Below are positions 1-7,234 of a stretch of 64,000 bases of DNA, one piece after another; position 1 is the first letter of the stretch; each line of letters starts with the position of its first letter. Under the pieces are notes generated by a model. The model was given only the letters and a program-made list of their open reading frames with translations, was not told where the DNA came from and made no database searches. The translations under genes were made by a program, and so were the position numbers. Origin of the DNA: BAIKAL-G1 sp943369525. GTDB taxonomy: Bacteria > Cyanobacteriota > Cyanobacteriia > PCC-6307 > Cyanobiaceae. The DNA lies in assembly GCA_943369525.1 (NCBI GenBank), contig CALRNL020000001.1:62001-126000 (forward strand), in the 5' to 3' direction.

Positions 1-298
1 AATCACCGGAGAGGAACCGGTGGTCCTCATTCACCTCATTGAGGCGGGCCAACTGGGTTTCGTTGACGGCCAGCTGACCGGCCAGCTCTTCCAGCTGGAC
101 ATCGCTGCGGACCTTGATCCAAAGGTGGTCGGAGCTGGGGGGAAGGGAGGCCAGTTGAACCGGCTGGACCGGGCTGGGGATCGAATCGAGCGCGAAGGAG
201 GCCCTGTTGTCAGCCAGACCGGGACCAGCGATTGTGCCAGCCACCGCAAGCAGGCTGGACACTCCAAGGCTGGTTCCGATCCACAAGCAAGGCTTCAT
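1..298 (-). CDS. Secreted LysM-type protein, probably an M23-family peptidase (N-terminal part only)
   Basis: The reading frame starts with ATG at 298 and runs off the left edge, so only about 99 residues are visible. The N-terminus looks like a signal peptide: MKPCLWIGTSLGVSSLLAVA followed by a small-residue stretch. After a proline-rich linker comes a segment with the pattern of a LysM repeat: VRSDVQLEELAGQLAVNETQ, then LARLNEVN, as in domains that bind glycan chains of peptidoglycan. In cyanobacteria this arrangement is often followed by an M23 (LytM) endopeptidase domain, but that part lies outside the window, so the peptidase role is inference. The product would act in the periplasm on the cell wall. 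It lies 153 bp downstream of trmL on the same strand; I see no riboswitch in that spacer. Confidence 0.6.
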   Translation of the reverse strand, partial: MKPCLWIGTSLGVSSLLAVAGTIAGPGLADNRASFALDSIPSPVQPVQLASLPPSSDHLWIKVRSDVQLEELAGQLAVNETQLARLNEVNEDHRFLSGD

Positions 299-451
299 GC
301 AAAAACATCCAATGGACAGGACCCAGACGTGAAGCCGCCAGTGCTGGGCCGCGCAGACAGTAACGGGTTGAACCTTTCAGCGCAAGTAACCGTGGCCACA
401 GTTTTGGTCGGACCCAGGAAAAATCGAGCTGTTATGAGCTAAGGGCAAGCC

Positions 452-922
452 TCAGGCCTCCAGTTGGCGCAGGGCTTCGAACAGGACCACCCCCACGGCG
501 ACGGAGAGGTTGAGGCTGCGTACGCCACCGCCGTTCGCGATCGAGCCCGCCATCGGGATCACCAGGCATTGGTCGCAGCTTTGCACCACCTCCTGGGGGA
601 GCCCGTCGGTTTCGCGGCCAAAGAGCAGCCAGTCGTCGCCGGCAAAGTGCTCCTGGGCATAGGGACGAGCCCCCTGGCGGCTGAGGGCGAGCAGGCGGCC
701 GCCCCGCCCTTGGCGGTGCTGGCTGAAGGCGGCGAAATCGGCATGGACATGCAGCTGCACCCAGGGCCAGTAGTCGAGCCCGGCGCGGCGCAGCTGCCGG
801 TCATTGATCTCGAAGCCCAAGGGTTCGATCAGGTGCAGCTCGCTATTGGTGGCGGCGCAGGTGCGGGCGACGTTGCCGGTATTGGGGGGAATCTGGGGCT
901 GGAACAGCACAACCTGGGGCAT
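452..922 (-). CDS. trmL: tRNA (cytidine/uridine-2'-O-)-methyltransferase TrmL
   Basis: SPOUT-class methyltransferase of 156 residues, the usual length for TrmL, which 2'-O-methylates the wobble nucleotide 34 of certain leucine tRNAs using SAM. The N-terminal signature IPPNTGNVARTCAATNSELH and the C-terminal knotted SAM site (NGGGVRSLNLSVAVGVVLFE) are both present, with the family segment LLFGRETDGLP between them. I chose the ATG at 922 (MPQVVLFQPQIPP) because conservation begins there; an upstream in-frame start would run into cobU. It follows cobU by only 4 bp and is probably co-transcribed with it, although the two functions are unrelated. Confidence 0.9.
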   Translation of the reverse strand: MPQVVLFQPQIPPNTGNVARTCAATNSELHLIEPLGFEINDRQLRRAGLDYWPWVQLHVHADFAAFSQHRQGRGGRLLALSRQGARPYAQEHFAGDDWLLFGRETDGLPQEVVQSCDQCLVIPMAGSIANGGGVRSLNLSVAVGVVLFEALRQLEA

Positions 923-926
923 GGGA

Positions 927-1682
927 TCAAGGGCTGGAATCAGCGTTGGAAGCAACGTTGGCTTGGGCAGGTGCTTCAGGGCCCGGGCTGGGCTGATTGC
1001 TTAGGACGGGCGGCACCGCTTCGCCGAGGGCCATCAGGTTGAGGGCCCGCCCCTGCACCACCAGCCAGGCCGCCGCGGCCTGCTGCATCAGCCGTTGCTG
1101 CAGGCTGCCACTGCGATCGCGAAAGAGGCCCCCAATCGCCGTTGGGGGAACCAGGCCCCAGCCCACCTCCTCACAAACCAAAACAACCGGGGATCTCTGC
1201 TGGCTGAGGGCCCGGAGCAACCGCTCCTGGCGCTGGAGCCAGGCGGCTTCCTCCAGGGCCAGGTGGTGGGCAAGCCAGGTTCCCAGGGAATCGATCAGCA
1301 GCACCTGCCAAATAGGGGCACGGTTTGGGGCCTGGTTTGGGGCCCGGTCTGGTGTTTCGAAGCCCTGCGGGGCCCCATGCGGTGGGTGAGTCTCCCCTAG
1401 CCCTTGGCCAAGACCCGCTGGGGAGGAATGAGATGAGCCGTAGGCCTCCAAAACTGGCTCGAGATCCCCACCGACCTCCAGGGTTGTCCAGTGCTGGGGC
1501 CGCCGCTGCCGATGCAGCAGTAATCGCTGCTGCCAGCTGGCATCGCCGGGGCGCTCGCCGCCGGTTGCCAGGTAGGTCACGGGCAAGCCACTGCGATCGG
1601 CCAGATGCTCAGCCCAGCGGCTCTTGCCACTGCGGCTCGGTCCGCTGACCAGCACCAGGCCTCCTTGGTTGGGTAGCCCCAT
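927..1682 (-). CDS. cobU: Adenosylcobinamide kinase / adenosylcobinamide-phosphate guanylyltransferase (CobU/CobP)
   Basis: Phosphorylates adenosylcobinamide and then transfers GMP to it, a late step in attaching the lower loop of cobalamin. The Walker A loop GPSRSGKS lies near the N-terminus (about residues 14-21), followed by LPVTYLATG; the second half has LLIDSLGTWLAHHL and VLVCEEVGWGLVP, matching the family. The usual length is about 180-190 residues; this one has 251, because a Gly/Pro/Gln-rich insertion of about 50 residues (EAYGSSHSSPAGLGQGLGE and what follows, ending near APNRAPIW) splits the fold between conserved strands. The insertion is partly encoded by 12-bp repeats. The ATG at 1682 gives MGLPNQGGLVLVSGPSRSGK. 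It follows pcxA by 37 bp and precedes trmL by 4 bp. Confidence 0.9.
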   Translation of the reverse strand: MGLPNQGGLVLVSGPSRSGKSRWAEHLADRSGLPVTYLATGGERPGDASWQQRLLLHRQRRPQHWTTLEVGGDLEPVLEAYGSSHSSPAGLGQGLGETHPPHGAPQGFETPDRAPNQAPNRAPIWQVLLIDSLGTWLAHHLALEEAAWLQRQERLLRALSQQRSPVVLVCEEVGWGLVPPTAIGGLFRDRSGSLQQRLMQQAAAAWLVVQGRALNLMALGEAVPPVLSNQPSPGPEAPAQANVASNADSSP

Positions 1683-1719
1683 GGGGGATAGGGCTAGGTC
1701 GCCATCCCCAGCGCCCCCA

Positions 1720-2862
1720 TCAACCCCCCCCATTCATGCTGTGCAGGGTGGCCACCGAAGAGGGCGACACCCGGTTGAGATAGCGGAAGATCCAATACTT
1801 CAAAATGGTGGCCAGCACCACCGGGAAAGTGGCGATGAACAACATGATAAAGCTCTCATGGTGGGCCAAGCCGAAATGGACTTCCACCCCCTCCAACAAC
1901 ACGGTCCAGCCTTCGGGGCTGTGGAAACCTACAAATATGTCAGTAAACAGAATGATCGCAAAGGCCTTGGCACTGTCGCTCAAGCCATAGAGGACCTCAT
2001 CGAGAAAGCCGCGTAAAACCTGGATATCACGCCGTCCCAACAGGCAAACAAACACAAAGCCAAAAAAGCCACAGACATCGGCAATGATGTTTTTGATGGC
2101 ATTGTTGCTTTCGCGATCGGCGTCTTTTCTGAGTTCCTCTGCCTTTTCAGCTAAGGCTGTTTGCATTTCATCGCGGCTGGGCGGTGTTTTGCCGGCCAGC
2201 AGGGCTTCAAATTCAACTTCGGATTGGTAAAGCCGTAACTTTTTAATGGCCTCCTGCTGGAGGTGCGGCTGGGGATAGCTCAGGATCGGCATATCCTTCG
2301 AATAGAAGTCAACCAGCGGCGACACCACCAGGTTGCGGCTTACCTGCTGGATTAAAAGGGGCACCAAGATCAACAGCAGCAGGATCCGCAGCGAGACCAA
2401 GGTGGAATCCCGTCGCCGCCGGAAGCCGGCCACCACCGTGGCCTCGGCCTCGGGATCGAGTTGGCGCCGCACCCCGTCAAACACACTCAGCAGGCTGCTG
2501 GGCAACACCGTGGGCGAGCGGCTCATGCTGGGCAGGGGGCTGCGCCGGCCATAGCGGGATACGACGCTTTCAATCAGCTGCAGTTGGCGATGTTCCTGGC
2601 CATCCAGTTGACCCCGCTTCTGTTCCAGCTGCTCTAGGGAGGCGATGCAGAGTTTCAGGGCCGCCTTGAAGCGCCTAAGCATCTGGGCCTGGGTCTGGCG
2701 CGGGATGCCCAGCTCGAGCTCGGGCCGCACCGGCCGATCGTTGTAATACTCCAGTTCAAAACCCTGGATCAGCAAGGCTGCTTCGTAGGCCCGCTCCAGA
2801 TCGGTGGTCAGGTCCGAGGCCTGGGCCCGTTCAAAGGCCGTCATCCAGTCAGTCAGCGCCAT
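1720..2862 (-). CDS. pcxA: Proton extrusion protein PcxA (CemA/CotA family)
   Basis: Cyanobacterial and plastid CemA-family membrane protein needed for light-induced proton extrusion and CO2/Na+ homeostasis in model cyanobacteria. The 380-residue product starts MALTDWMTAFERAQASDLTT. It has a hydrophilic N-terminal half and about four hydrophobic segments in the C-terminal half: near residues 155-180 (LRILLLLILVPLLIQQ), 265-280 (VCGFFGFVFVCLLG), 300-315 (AFAIILFTDIFVGF) and 340-365 (FIMLFIATFPVVLATILKYW). The ending YWIFRYLNRVSPS with conserved positive charges is typical. It is probably in the inner membrane. It starts 7 bp downstream of the psb32 stop, so the two are likely one transcript. 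Confidence 0.9.
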   Translation of the reverse strand: MALTDWMTAFERAQASDLTTDLERAYEAALLIQGFELEYYNDRPVRPELELGIPRQTQAQMLRRFKAALKLCIASLEQLEQKRGQLDGQEHRQLQLIESVVSRYGRRSPLPSMSRSPTVLPSSLLSVFDGVRRQLDPEAEATVVAGFRRRRDSTLVSLRILLLLILVPLLIQQVSRNLVVSPLVDFYSKDMPILSYPQPHLQQEAIKKLRLYQSEVEFEALLAGKTPPSRDEMQTALAEKAEELRKDADRESNNAIKNIIADVCGFFGFVFVCLLGRRDIQVLRGFLDEVLYGLSDSAKAFAIILFTDIFVGFHSPEGWTVLLEGVEVHFGLAHHESFIMLFIATFPVVLATILKYWIFRYLNRVSPSSVATLHSMNGGG

Positions 2863-2869
2863 AGTCGCG

Positions 2870-3571
2870 TTAACGGGAGAAGACCCACCAGGTGATCATC
2901 GGCACCAGTGTGCCCAAAGTGAGTAAAACAACCACCCATGTCAGGGCATTGCTGGATTGGGTTTCATCGCGGCTGGGCACGTTCGACTCCACAGCCACCC
3001 GTTCGATCAATTGGGGTGGGCCCGGATCTTCGCCATCCCTGAGCACCGATGCCAACCGGTCAATGCCATCCATCGAGGCCTGGCGATAGCGGGCCCCTTC
3101 GCGCAGGGGCAAACCCATGGTGCTCGTGCCCGTGCTGGCGAGCAGGCTGGCGGGCAACTGATCCAGGAGGTCGTTGGAGACCACCACCGCCGCCGTGTTG
3201 TTTTGGGCCTCAATCAAAAACAGCAATTGGCCGTCCTCAATCGAGCTGCCATCGCCTTGCCAGCGCCCCAGGAGTTGCTGCCCCAGGTCGGCCAGATCCA
3301 GGCCGTAGTCCAGGCGCCGCAGGGTCAGGAGCCTTGCCTGGATGTGGTCCTCCTCGAGGGCGGCGAGCCGGCGGTCGAGGTCGCTGATCGAGGCGCGGCT
3401 GAGCAGGTCGGCCGTGTCAACCACCCGGGTGGCCGGGGGGGTGGCGGGGAAGTCCTGGGGACCCATGGCCAGGGCCGGCTGGGCGGGGAGGAGGCAGGCC
3501 AGGGTGAGCAGCAGGGCCCAGCAGAGCCTGGACAGGGAACGCAGGGGGGCCAAGGCGGATGGCAGTTGCAT
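2870..3571 (-). CDS. psb32: Psb32-like TPM-domain protein (photosystem II repair)
   Basis: A 233-residue protein with an N-terminal signal sequence (hydrophobic LCWALLLTLACLLPAQPALA, about residues 16-36), a lumenal/periplasmic TPM domain beginning at TRVVDTADLLSRASISDLD, and one C-terminal membrane anchor (WVVVLLTLGTLVPMITWWVF). This is the arrangement of Psb32/TLP18.3, which in Synechocystis protects photosystem II and speeds its recovery from photodamage. The segment LLFLIEAQNNTAAVVVSNDL matches the core of the domain. The assignment is by architecture and family motifs; TPM proteins are diverse, so a related role is possible. It lies directly upstream of pcxA with a 7-bp gap. Confidence 0.82.
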   Translation of the reverse strand: MQLPSALAPLRSLSRLCWALLLTLACLLPAQPALAMGPQDFPATPPATRVVDTADLLSRASISDLDRRLAALEEDHIQARLLTLRRLDYGLDLADLGQQLLGRWQGDGSSIEDGQLLFLIEAQNNTAAVVVSNDLLDQLPASLLASTGTSTMGLPLREGARYRQASMDGIDRLASVLRDGEDPGPPQLIERVAVESNVPSRDETQSSNALTWVVVLLTLGTLVPMITWWVFSR

Positions 3572-3636
3572 GGCTCCCAGTTTGACCTCAGCCGGCCCGA
3601 CTGTGACAACCTTGATCCAATCCCTGCACTGGAGTC

Positions 3637-4362
3637 ATGGGACGGCCCGCGCTGGCCTGCCTGGGCGTCGGTCTTGTCGCCCTGCTGCTCAGCCTGATCA
3701 ACCAGTTCAGCGCCCCGGAGCTGACCCCGCCCCTGGTGCGGGCCTCCGTGCTCGCCAGCCTGCTGGCCGTGGGCTTTCTGTTGATAGCCACCCTCTGGAC
3801 CCGGGCCGTGCCCAGGGCGCCCGAGCGGGTAGCCCTGGAGGGGCCCCAGGGCCTGGAGCTCGACGACTCCCTGCCTGAAGCCCTCAAGTTGGAACTGGCC
3901 TGGGGCAGCCAGTTGCTATTGACCGCTACGCCAGGGGCGACCGTGCTGGTGCATTGGCGGCAGCGCACCCTGTTGCGCCGCGGCATCCTGGCCAGCGGCC
4001 CCTTCCGGCTGGGTCCCATTGGCCAACGGTCCCTGGCTACGGGCAAGGCCATTTCGATGGTGAATCTGGCCCTCTATCCCGGCCGCGATGAATTTGCCGC
4101 CTTGCCCGCCGGCTTGCCGGCCCTGGTGGTTCAGCCCATCGGCGGCGACGGTCTGTTGCTGCTGGGGGGCTGGTCGCCCCGCTGCTTCAGTCGCAGTGAT
4201 GAACTCTGGCTCGAAGGCTGGGCCCTCAAGCTCAGAACATCACTGGAGGAGCTGCCTGACCAGCAGGCTGGGGACGGGGCCCCGGCCGGGACCCAGCCGG
4301 CGGGGTCGCTGCTCGGGCTGGCAGGGTCAGCTGGGAGTACACCTTCGTCCCCGGCGAACTGA
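3637..4362 (+). CDS. Cofactor assembly of complex C subunit B (CCB2/CCB4-like) membrane protein
   Basis: 241-residue protein with two N-terminal membrane helices (ACLGVGLVALLLSLINQF and VLASLLAVGFLLIATLW) and a soluble domain containing LELAWGSQLLLTATPGATVL and WRQRTLLRRGIL. This matches cyanobacterial proteins annotated as cofactor assembly of complex C subunit B, the CCB2/CCB4 type that helps attach haem ci covalently to cytochrome b6 of the b6f complex. The last 40 residues are Ala/Gly/Ser/Pro-rich and poorly conserved in character. This tail is encoded over the 3' end of lptC on the other strand: the convergent genes overlap by 131 bp. The start lies 65 bp from the divergent psb32 start. 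Confidence 0.75.
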   Translation: MGRPALACLGVGLVALLLSLINQFSAPELTPPLVRASVLASLLAVGFLLIATLWTRAVPRAPERVALEGPQGLELDDSLPEALKLELAWGSQLLLTATPGATVLVHWRQRTLLRRGILASGPFRLGPIGQRSLATGKAISMVNLALYPGRDEFAALPAGLPALVVQPIGGDGLLLLGGWSPRCFSRSDELWLEGWALKLRTSLEELPDQQAGDGAPAGTQPAGSLLGLAGSAGSTPSSPAN

Positions 4363-5464
4363 ACACGACCAAGCCGTTGTTGCCTATGCGGCCCTGGAGC
4401 TGGTCAGCTCGCGTGATCTGGCCGTTGGCCTGGCGGCGCACCACCACCGCCCCCCGGGCCCGGATCTGGCCATTGGGCCAATGCCAGAGACAGGCTTGGG
4501 CCGTCAACTGCTCGCCGGGCTGGACCAATTGGCAGCTCTGGGGAATGGCCACGGTTTCCGTGCCCAGGTTGATCGCCAGGCGATCGCCCCGCACCTGCAG
4601 GCGATCAATCGAGGCCCGGAAGGGCTGGTCACTGCTGAGGCGGCGGGCGGCCAGGTCCCAGACCGAGCGCTGGGCCTCAAGCACGGCCTTACGGCTGGCA
4701 TCCACCACCTGGACCGGGGCCTCCAGGGCCAGCACCTGCCGGCGCAGGTTGCCGCCCAGGGCCCGGGCCCGCAAGGTTTGGCCTTGGCCATTGGTCTCTC
4801 GGTGGATCCCCTGCACCGGACCGCTGGCCACCAGGACCCCAGTGCTGGGATGCCAGGTGGCCGATTTCGCCGTCAGCACCAGGTCGGCGGGCCCCAGGCC
4901 GACGGGATTCAGGCGCCCCTTGGGGGCCGAGGACCATTGGCGTAACTGGGGGTTGCCGCGCAGTTCAAGCCGGTCCTGCAGCACATAGAAGCGGGCGCTC
5001 TCGGCCGTGAGCCGGGAGCGGTGGTCGCTGGCCCAGGGGCGCCGGTCGATTTCCATGAGGTCTTGGCGGGGAATCCAGCGGATCTGCTCGGCATGGATCC
5101 GCACGGGATCGGGACCCAGCAGGGTGACGACCACGGCCCCCTCCAGTTGGATCACCTCACCGTTGTTGAGCACCGTGCCACCGTTGGCGCGGATGGCGTA
5201 GCGGGGCTGCCCATTGCGATAAATCTGACCCCGGGGTTGGCGGGCCTTGGCCAAGCGTTGGCCGATGTCGTAGCGGGCCTCCGGGCTCGTCAGCGACCAG
5301 GCGGGACGGCCCTGGGGATCCTGTTGGCGCAGATCGAGGGAACGGAACAGAAAGGGTTCGGTGGGCTCCTGCTTGGGCGTGGTGCTCTCACAACCAGCCA
5401 GTAGGCCGAGGGCCCCCATTAGGGCGAGCAAACGGCCGGGACCGGCAGGGCGCCACCCGTTCAC
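4232..5464 (-). CDS. lptC: LptC-like lipopolysaccharide-export lipoprotein
   Basis: The GTG at 5464 overlaps the metG stop codon (GTGA) and gives a convincing lipoprotein signal: two arginines, then LLALMGALGLLAG and the lipobox cysteine. An internal ATG at 5419 would remove most of it. The remaining roughly 385 residues are repeated beta-strand units rich in phrases such as GGTVLNNGEVIQLEGAVVVT and ARFYVLQDRLELRGNPQL, as in LptC/OstA-type proteins that pass LPS from the inner-membrane LptBFG complex to LptA. Cyanobacterial LptC proteins are longer than the roughly 190-residue E. coli form, so 410 residues is acceptable. The C-terminal 35 residues are Pro/Ala-rich and overlap the convergent CCB-like gene. 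Translational coupling to metG is likely. Confidence 0.8.
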   Translation of the reverse strand: MNGWRPAGPGRLLALMGALGLLAGCESTTPKQEPTEPFLFRSLDLRQQDPQGRPAWSLTSPEARYDIGQRLAKARQPRGQIYRNGQPRYAIRANGGTVLNNGEVIQLEGAVVVTLLGPDPVRIHAEQIRWIPRQDLMEIDRRPWASDHRSRLTAESARFYVLQDRLELRGNPQLRQWSSAPKGRLNPVGLGPADLVLTAKSATWHPSTGVLVASGPVQGIHRETNGQGQTLRARALGGNLRRQVLALEAPVQVVDASRKAVLEAQRSVWDLAARRLSSDQPFRASIDRLQVRGDRLAINLGTETVAIPQSCQLVQPGEQLTAQACLWHWPNGQIRARGAVVVRRQANGQITRADQLQGRIGNNGLVVFSSPGTKVYSQLTLPARAATPPAGSRPGPRPQPAGQAAPPVMF

Positions 5465-7044
5465 AGGGGGCCATCCAGCTCGAGCCGCGCCATCACCGGG
5501 GCCGGTTCGGGCAAGGCGGAGCCCACGGCCAGCTGGCCCCACTGCAGTTGTTCCAGCCAGGGAATGGCGTTGGTGTCGTTGGGGCCCGATCCCAGGGGGT
5601 CGAGGGCCAATTGCTCGAGCATCCGCGCTGACAGGTCGGGCACCAGGGGAGCGAGCAACAAGGCCACCAGCCGGGCCGCTTCCAGCACCGCATAGAGATC
5701 CGATGCCACCTGCTCGGTGTTCCCCTCTTTTTTCATCAGGCTCCAGGGGGCCTGGGTGTTGAGGAAGCCGTTAGCGGCAATGGCCAATTGCAGGCTGGCT
5801 TCGGCGGCCCCGCGGAAATCAAGCCTCTCCAGGCTGGGCAGAACGATGGAGATGGCGGCCCTGGCCGCCTCGGCCAGGGGGTGGCCTGGAACCTGGGCGG
5901 CACCGGCGGGGGGCACGGTGCCATCAAACCAGCGGCGCGCCATGGCGCTGGTGCGGTTCAGCATGTTGCCAATGGTGTTAGCCAGGTCGTTATTGACCAG
6001 ATCGACGAAACGTTGCTGCTGAAAATCGCCGTCATCGCCAAAGGGGATGTCACGCAACAGGTACCAGCGCACCGCATCGGCACCGCAGCGCTCCAGTAGG
6101 GCCTCGGGATCGAGCACGTTGCCGATCGATTTGCCCATCTTTTGGCCTTCCCGGGTTAGGAAGCCATGGCCAAACACCTGCTTGGGCAGCTCCAATCCGG
6201 CTGATAGCAACATGGCCGGCCAATAAACGGCATGGAAACGCAGGATGTCCTTGCCGATCACGTGGACCTGGGCTGGCCAGCCCCGCCCGCGGAGCTCCCC
6301 CAGGCCGGCCTCGCTGGTGTCCCCAGCCTCGCTAGCGGCCAGAAGGGCCGTGAGATAGCCAAGCAGGGCATCGAACCACACGTAGAAGGTGTGGCCGCCA
6401 TGGCCAGGCACCGGGATGCCCCAGGGCAGGTTGACCCTGGAAATCGAAAAGTCACGCAGGCCCTGGGCCACGAAGTTCTGCACCTCCCGGCGGCGGTTGG
6501 CCGGCTGAATGAACTCCGGTTGGGCGACCAGGGTCTCGATTTGCTCCTGGTAGCGGGAGAGGCGGAAAAAGAGGTTGACCTCATCGCGCCATTCCAGGGA
6601 GCGCTGGTGCACCGGGCATTGGGGATCGAGGGCACCGGCCGGATCGTCCTTAAATTCCTCACAGGCGACGCAATACCAACCCTGTTGCCGGCCTTCCACC
6701 ACATCCCCATTGGCCTCTACCCGGCCAAAAAACTCGTGGACGATGCGGTGATGCAGGGGGTCGGTGGTGCGAATGAAGCGGTTATTGCTGATCTGCCACT
6801 GCTGCCAGAGTTGGCGGTATTGGGCGCTGATCGCATCGCAATGGGCCTGGGGGCTTAAGCCAGCGGCCTCGGCCGTGCGCTGAATCTTCTGGCCATGTTC
6901 ATCACAGCCGGTGATAAAAATGACCTCTTCACCCTTGAGGCGCTGGAACCGGGCCAGGGCATCGCAGGCCAAGGTGGTGTAGGCGCTACCGAGGTGCGGT
7001 TTGTCGTTGACGTAATAAAGGGGTGTTGTGAGGGTGTAGGTCAT
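5461..7044 (-). CDS. metG: Methionyl-tRNA synthetase
   Basis: Class I aminoacyl-tRNA synthetase charging tRNA-Met. The product has 527 residues, the short bacterial form without the C-terminal tRNA-binding dimerisation domain. The ATG at 7044 gives MTYTLTTPLYYVNDKPHLGS, carrying the HIGH-type motif (HLGS). A single-zinc knuckle follows (CVACEEF, then CPVH about 15 residues on), and the KMSKS loop reads KMGKSIGNVLDP. Tryptophans and the anticodon-binding helical domain (NLANTIGNMLNRTSAMARRW) are in place. Any longer upstream extension lacks family character. The stop overlaps the lptC start by 4 bp. The 190-bp divergent spacer to the FAD oxidoreductase presumably carries both promoters. Confidence 0.97.
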   Translation of the reverse strand: MTYTLTTPLYYVNDKPHLGSAYTTLACDALARFQRLKGEEVIFITGCDEHGQKIQRTAEAAGLSPQAHCDAISAQYRQLWQQWQISNNRFIRTTDPLHHRIVHEFFGRVEANGDVVEGRQQGWYCVACEEFKDDPAGALDPQCPVHQRSLEWRDEVNLFFRLSRYQEQIETLVAQPEFIQPANRRREVQNFVAQGLRDFSISRVNLPWGIPVPGHGGHTFYVWFDALLGYLTALLAASEAGDTSEAGLGELRGRGWPAQVHVIGKDILRFHAVYWPAMLLSAGLELPKQVFGHGFLTREGQKMGKSIGNVLDPEALLERCGADAVRWYLLRDIPFGDDGDFQQQRFVDLVNNDLANTIGNMLNRTSAMARRWFDGTVPPAGAAQVPGHPLAEAARAAISIVLPSLERLDFRGAAEASLQLAIAANGFLNTQAPWSLMKKEGNTEQVASDLYAVLEAARLVALLLAPLVPDLSARMLEQLALDPLGSGPNDTNAIPWLEQLQWGQLAVGSALPEPAPVMARLELDGPL

Positions 7045-7234
7045 CGGCTGGAAACTGGATCGGCGGCGCAGTTGGGCCCGCTGCGCCGCCCAGGCGGCCC
7101 CGCGCCGAGGCCGGATCCTAACCAGCGCCTGACCGGGCTCCAGTTGCCTGGATTCGGGCCGCCATGGCCAGGGCGCAAGCCAACCCCCTGCTAGATCCAA
7201 GACCATCGTTATCCCGCTCGTTTCGCCCCTTCCC

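Noticed and set aside
299..451. c-di-AMP (ydaO-type) riboswitch ahead of the LysM protein gene
   Set aside because: The gene type and a few words are suggestive, but the conserved motifs are missing; the spacer shows nothing I can name.
464..1042. Long plus-strand open frame antisense to trmL and cobU
   Set aside because: It is a high-GC shadow: no family character, and it runs opposite two clearly conserved genes.
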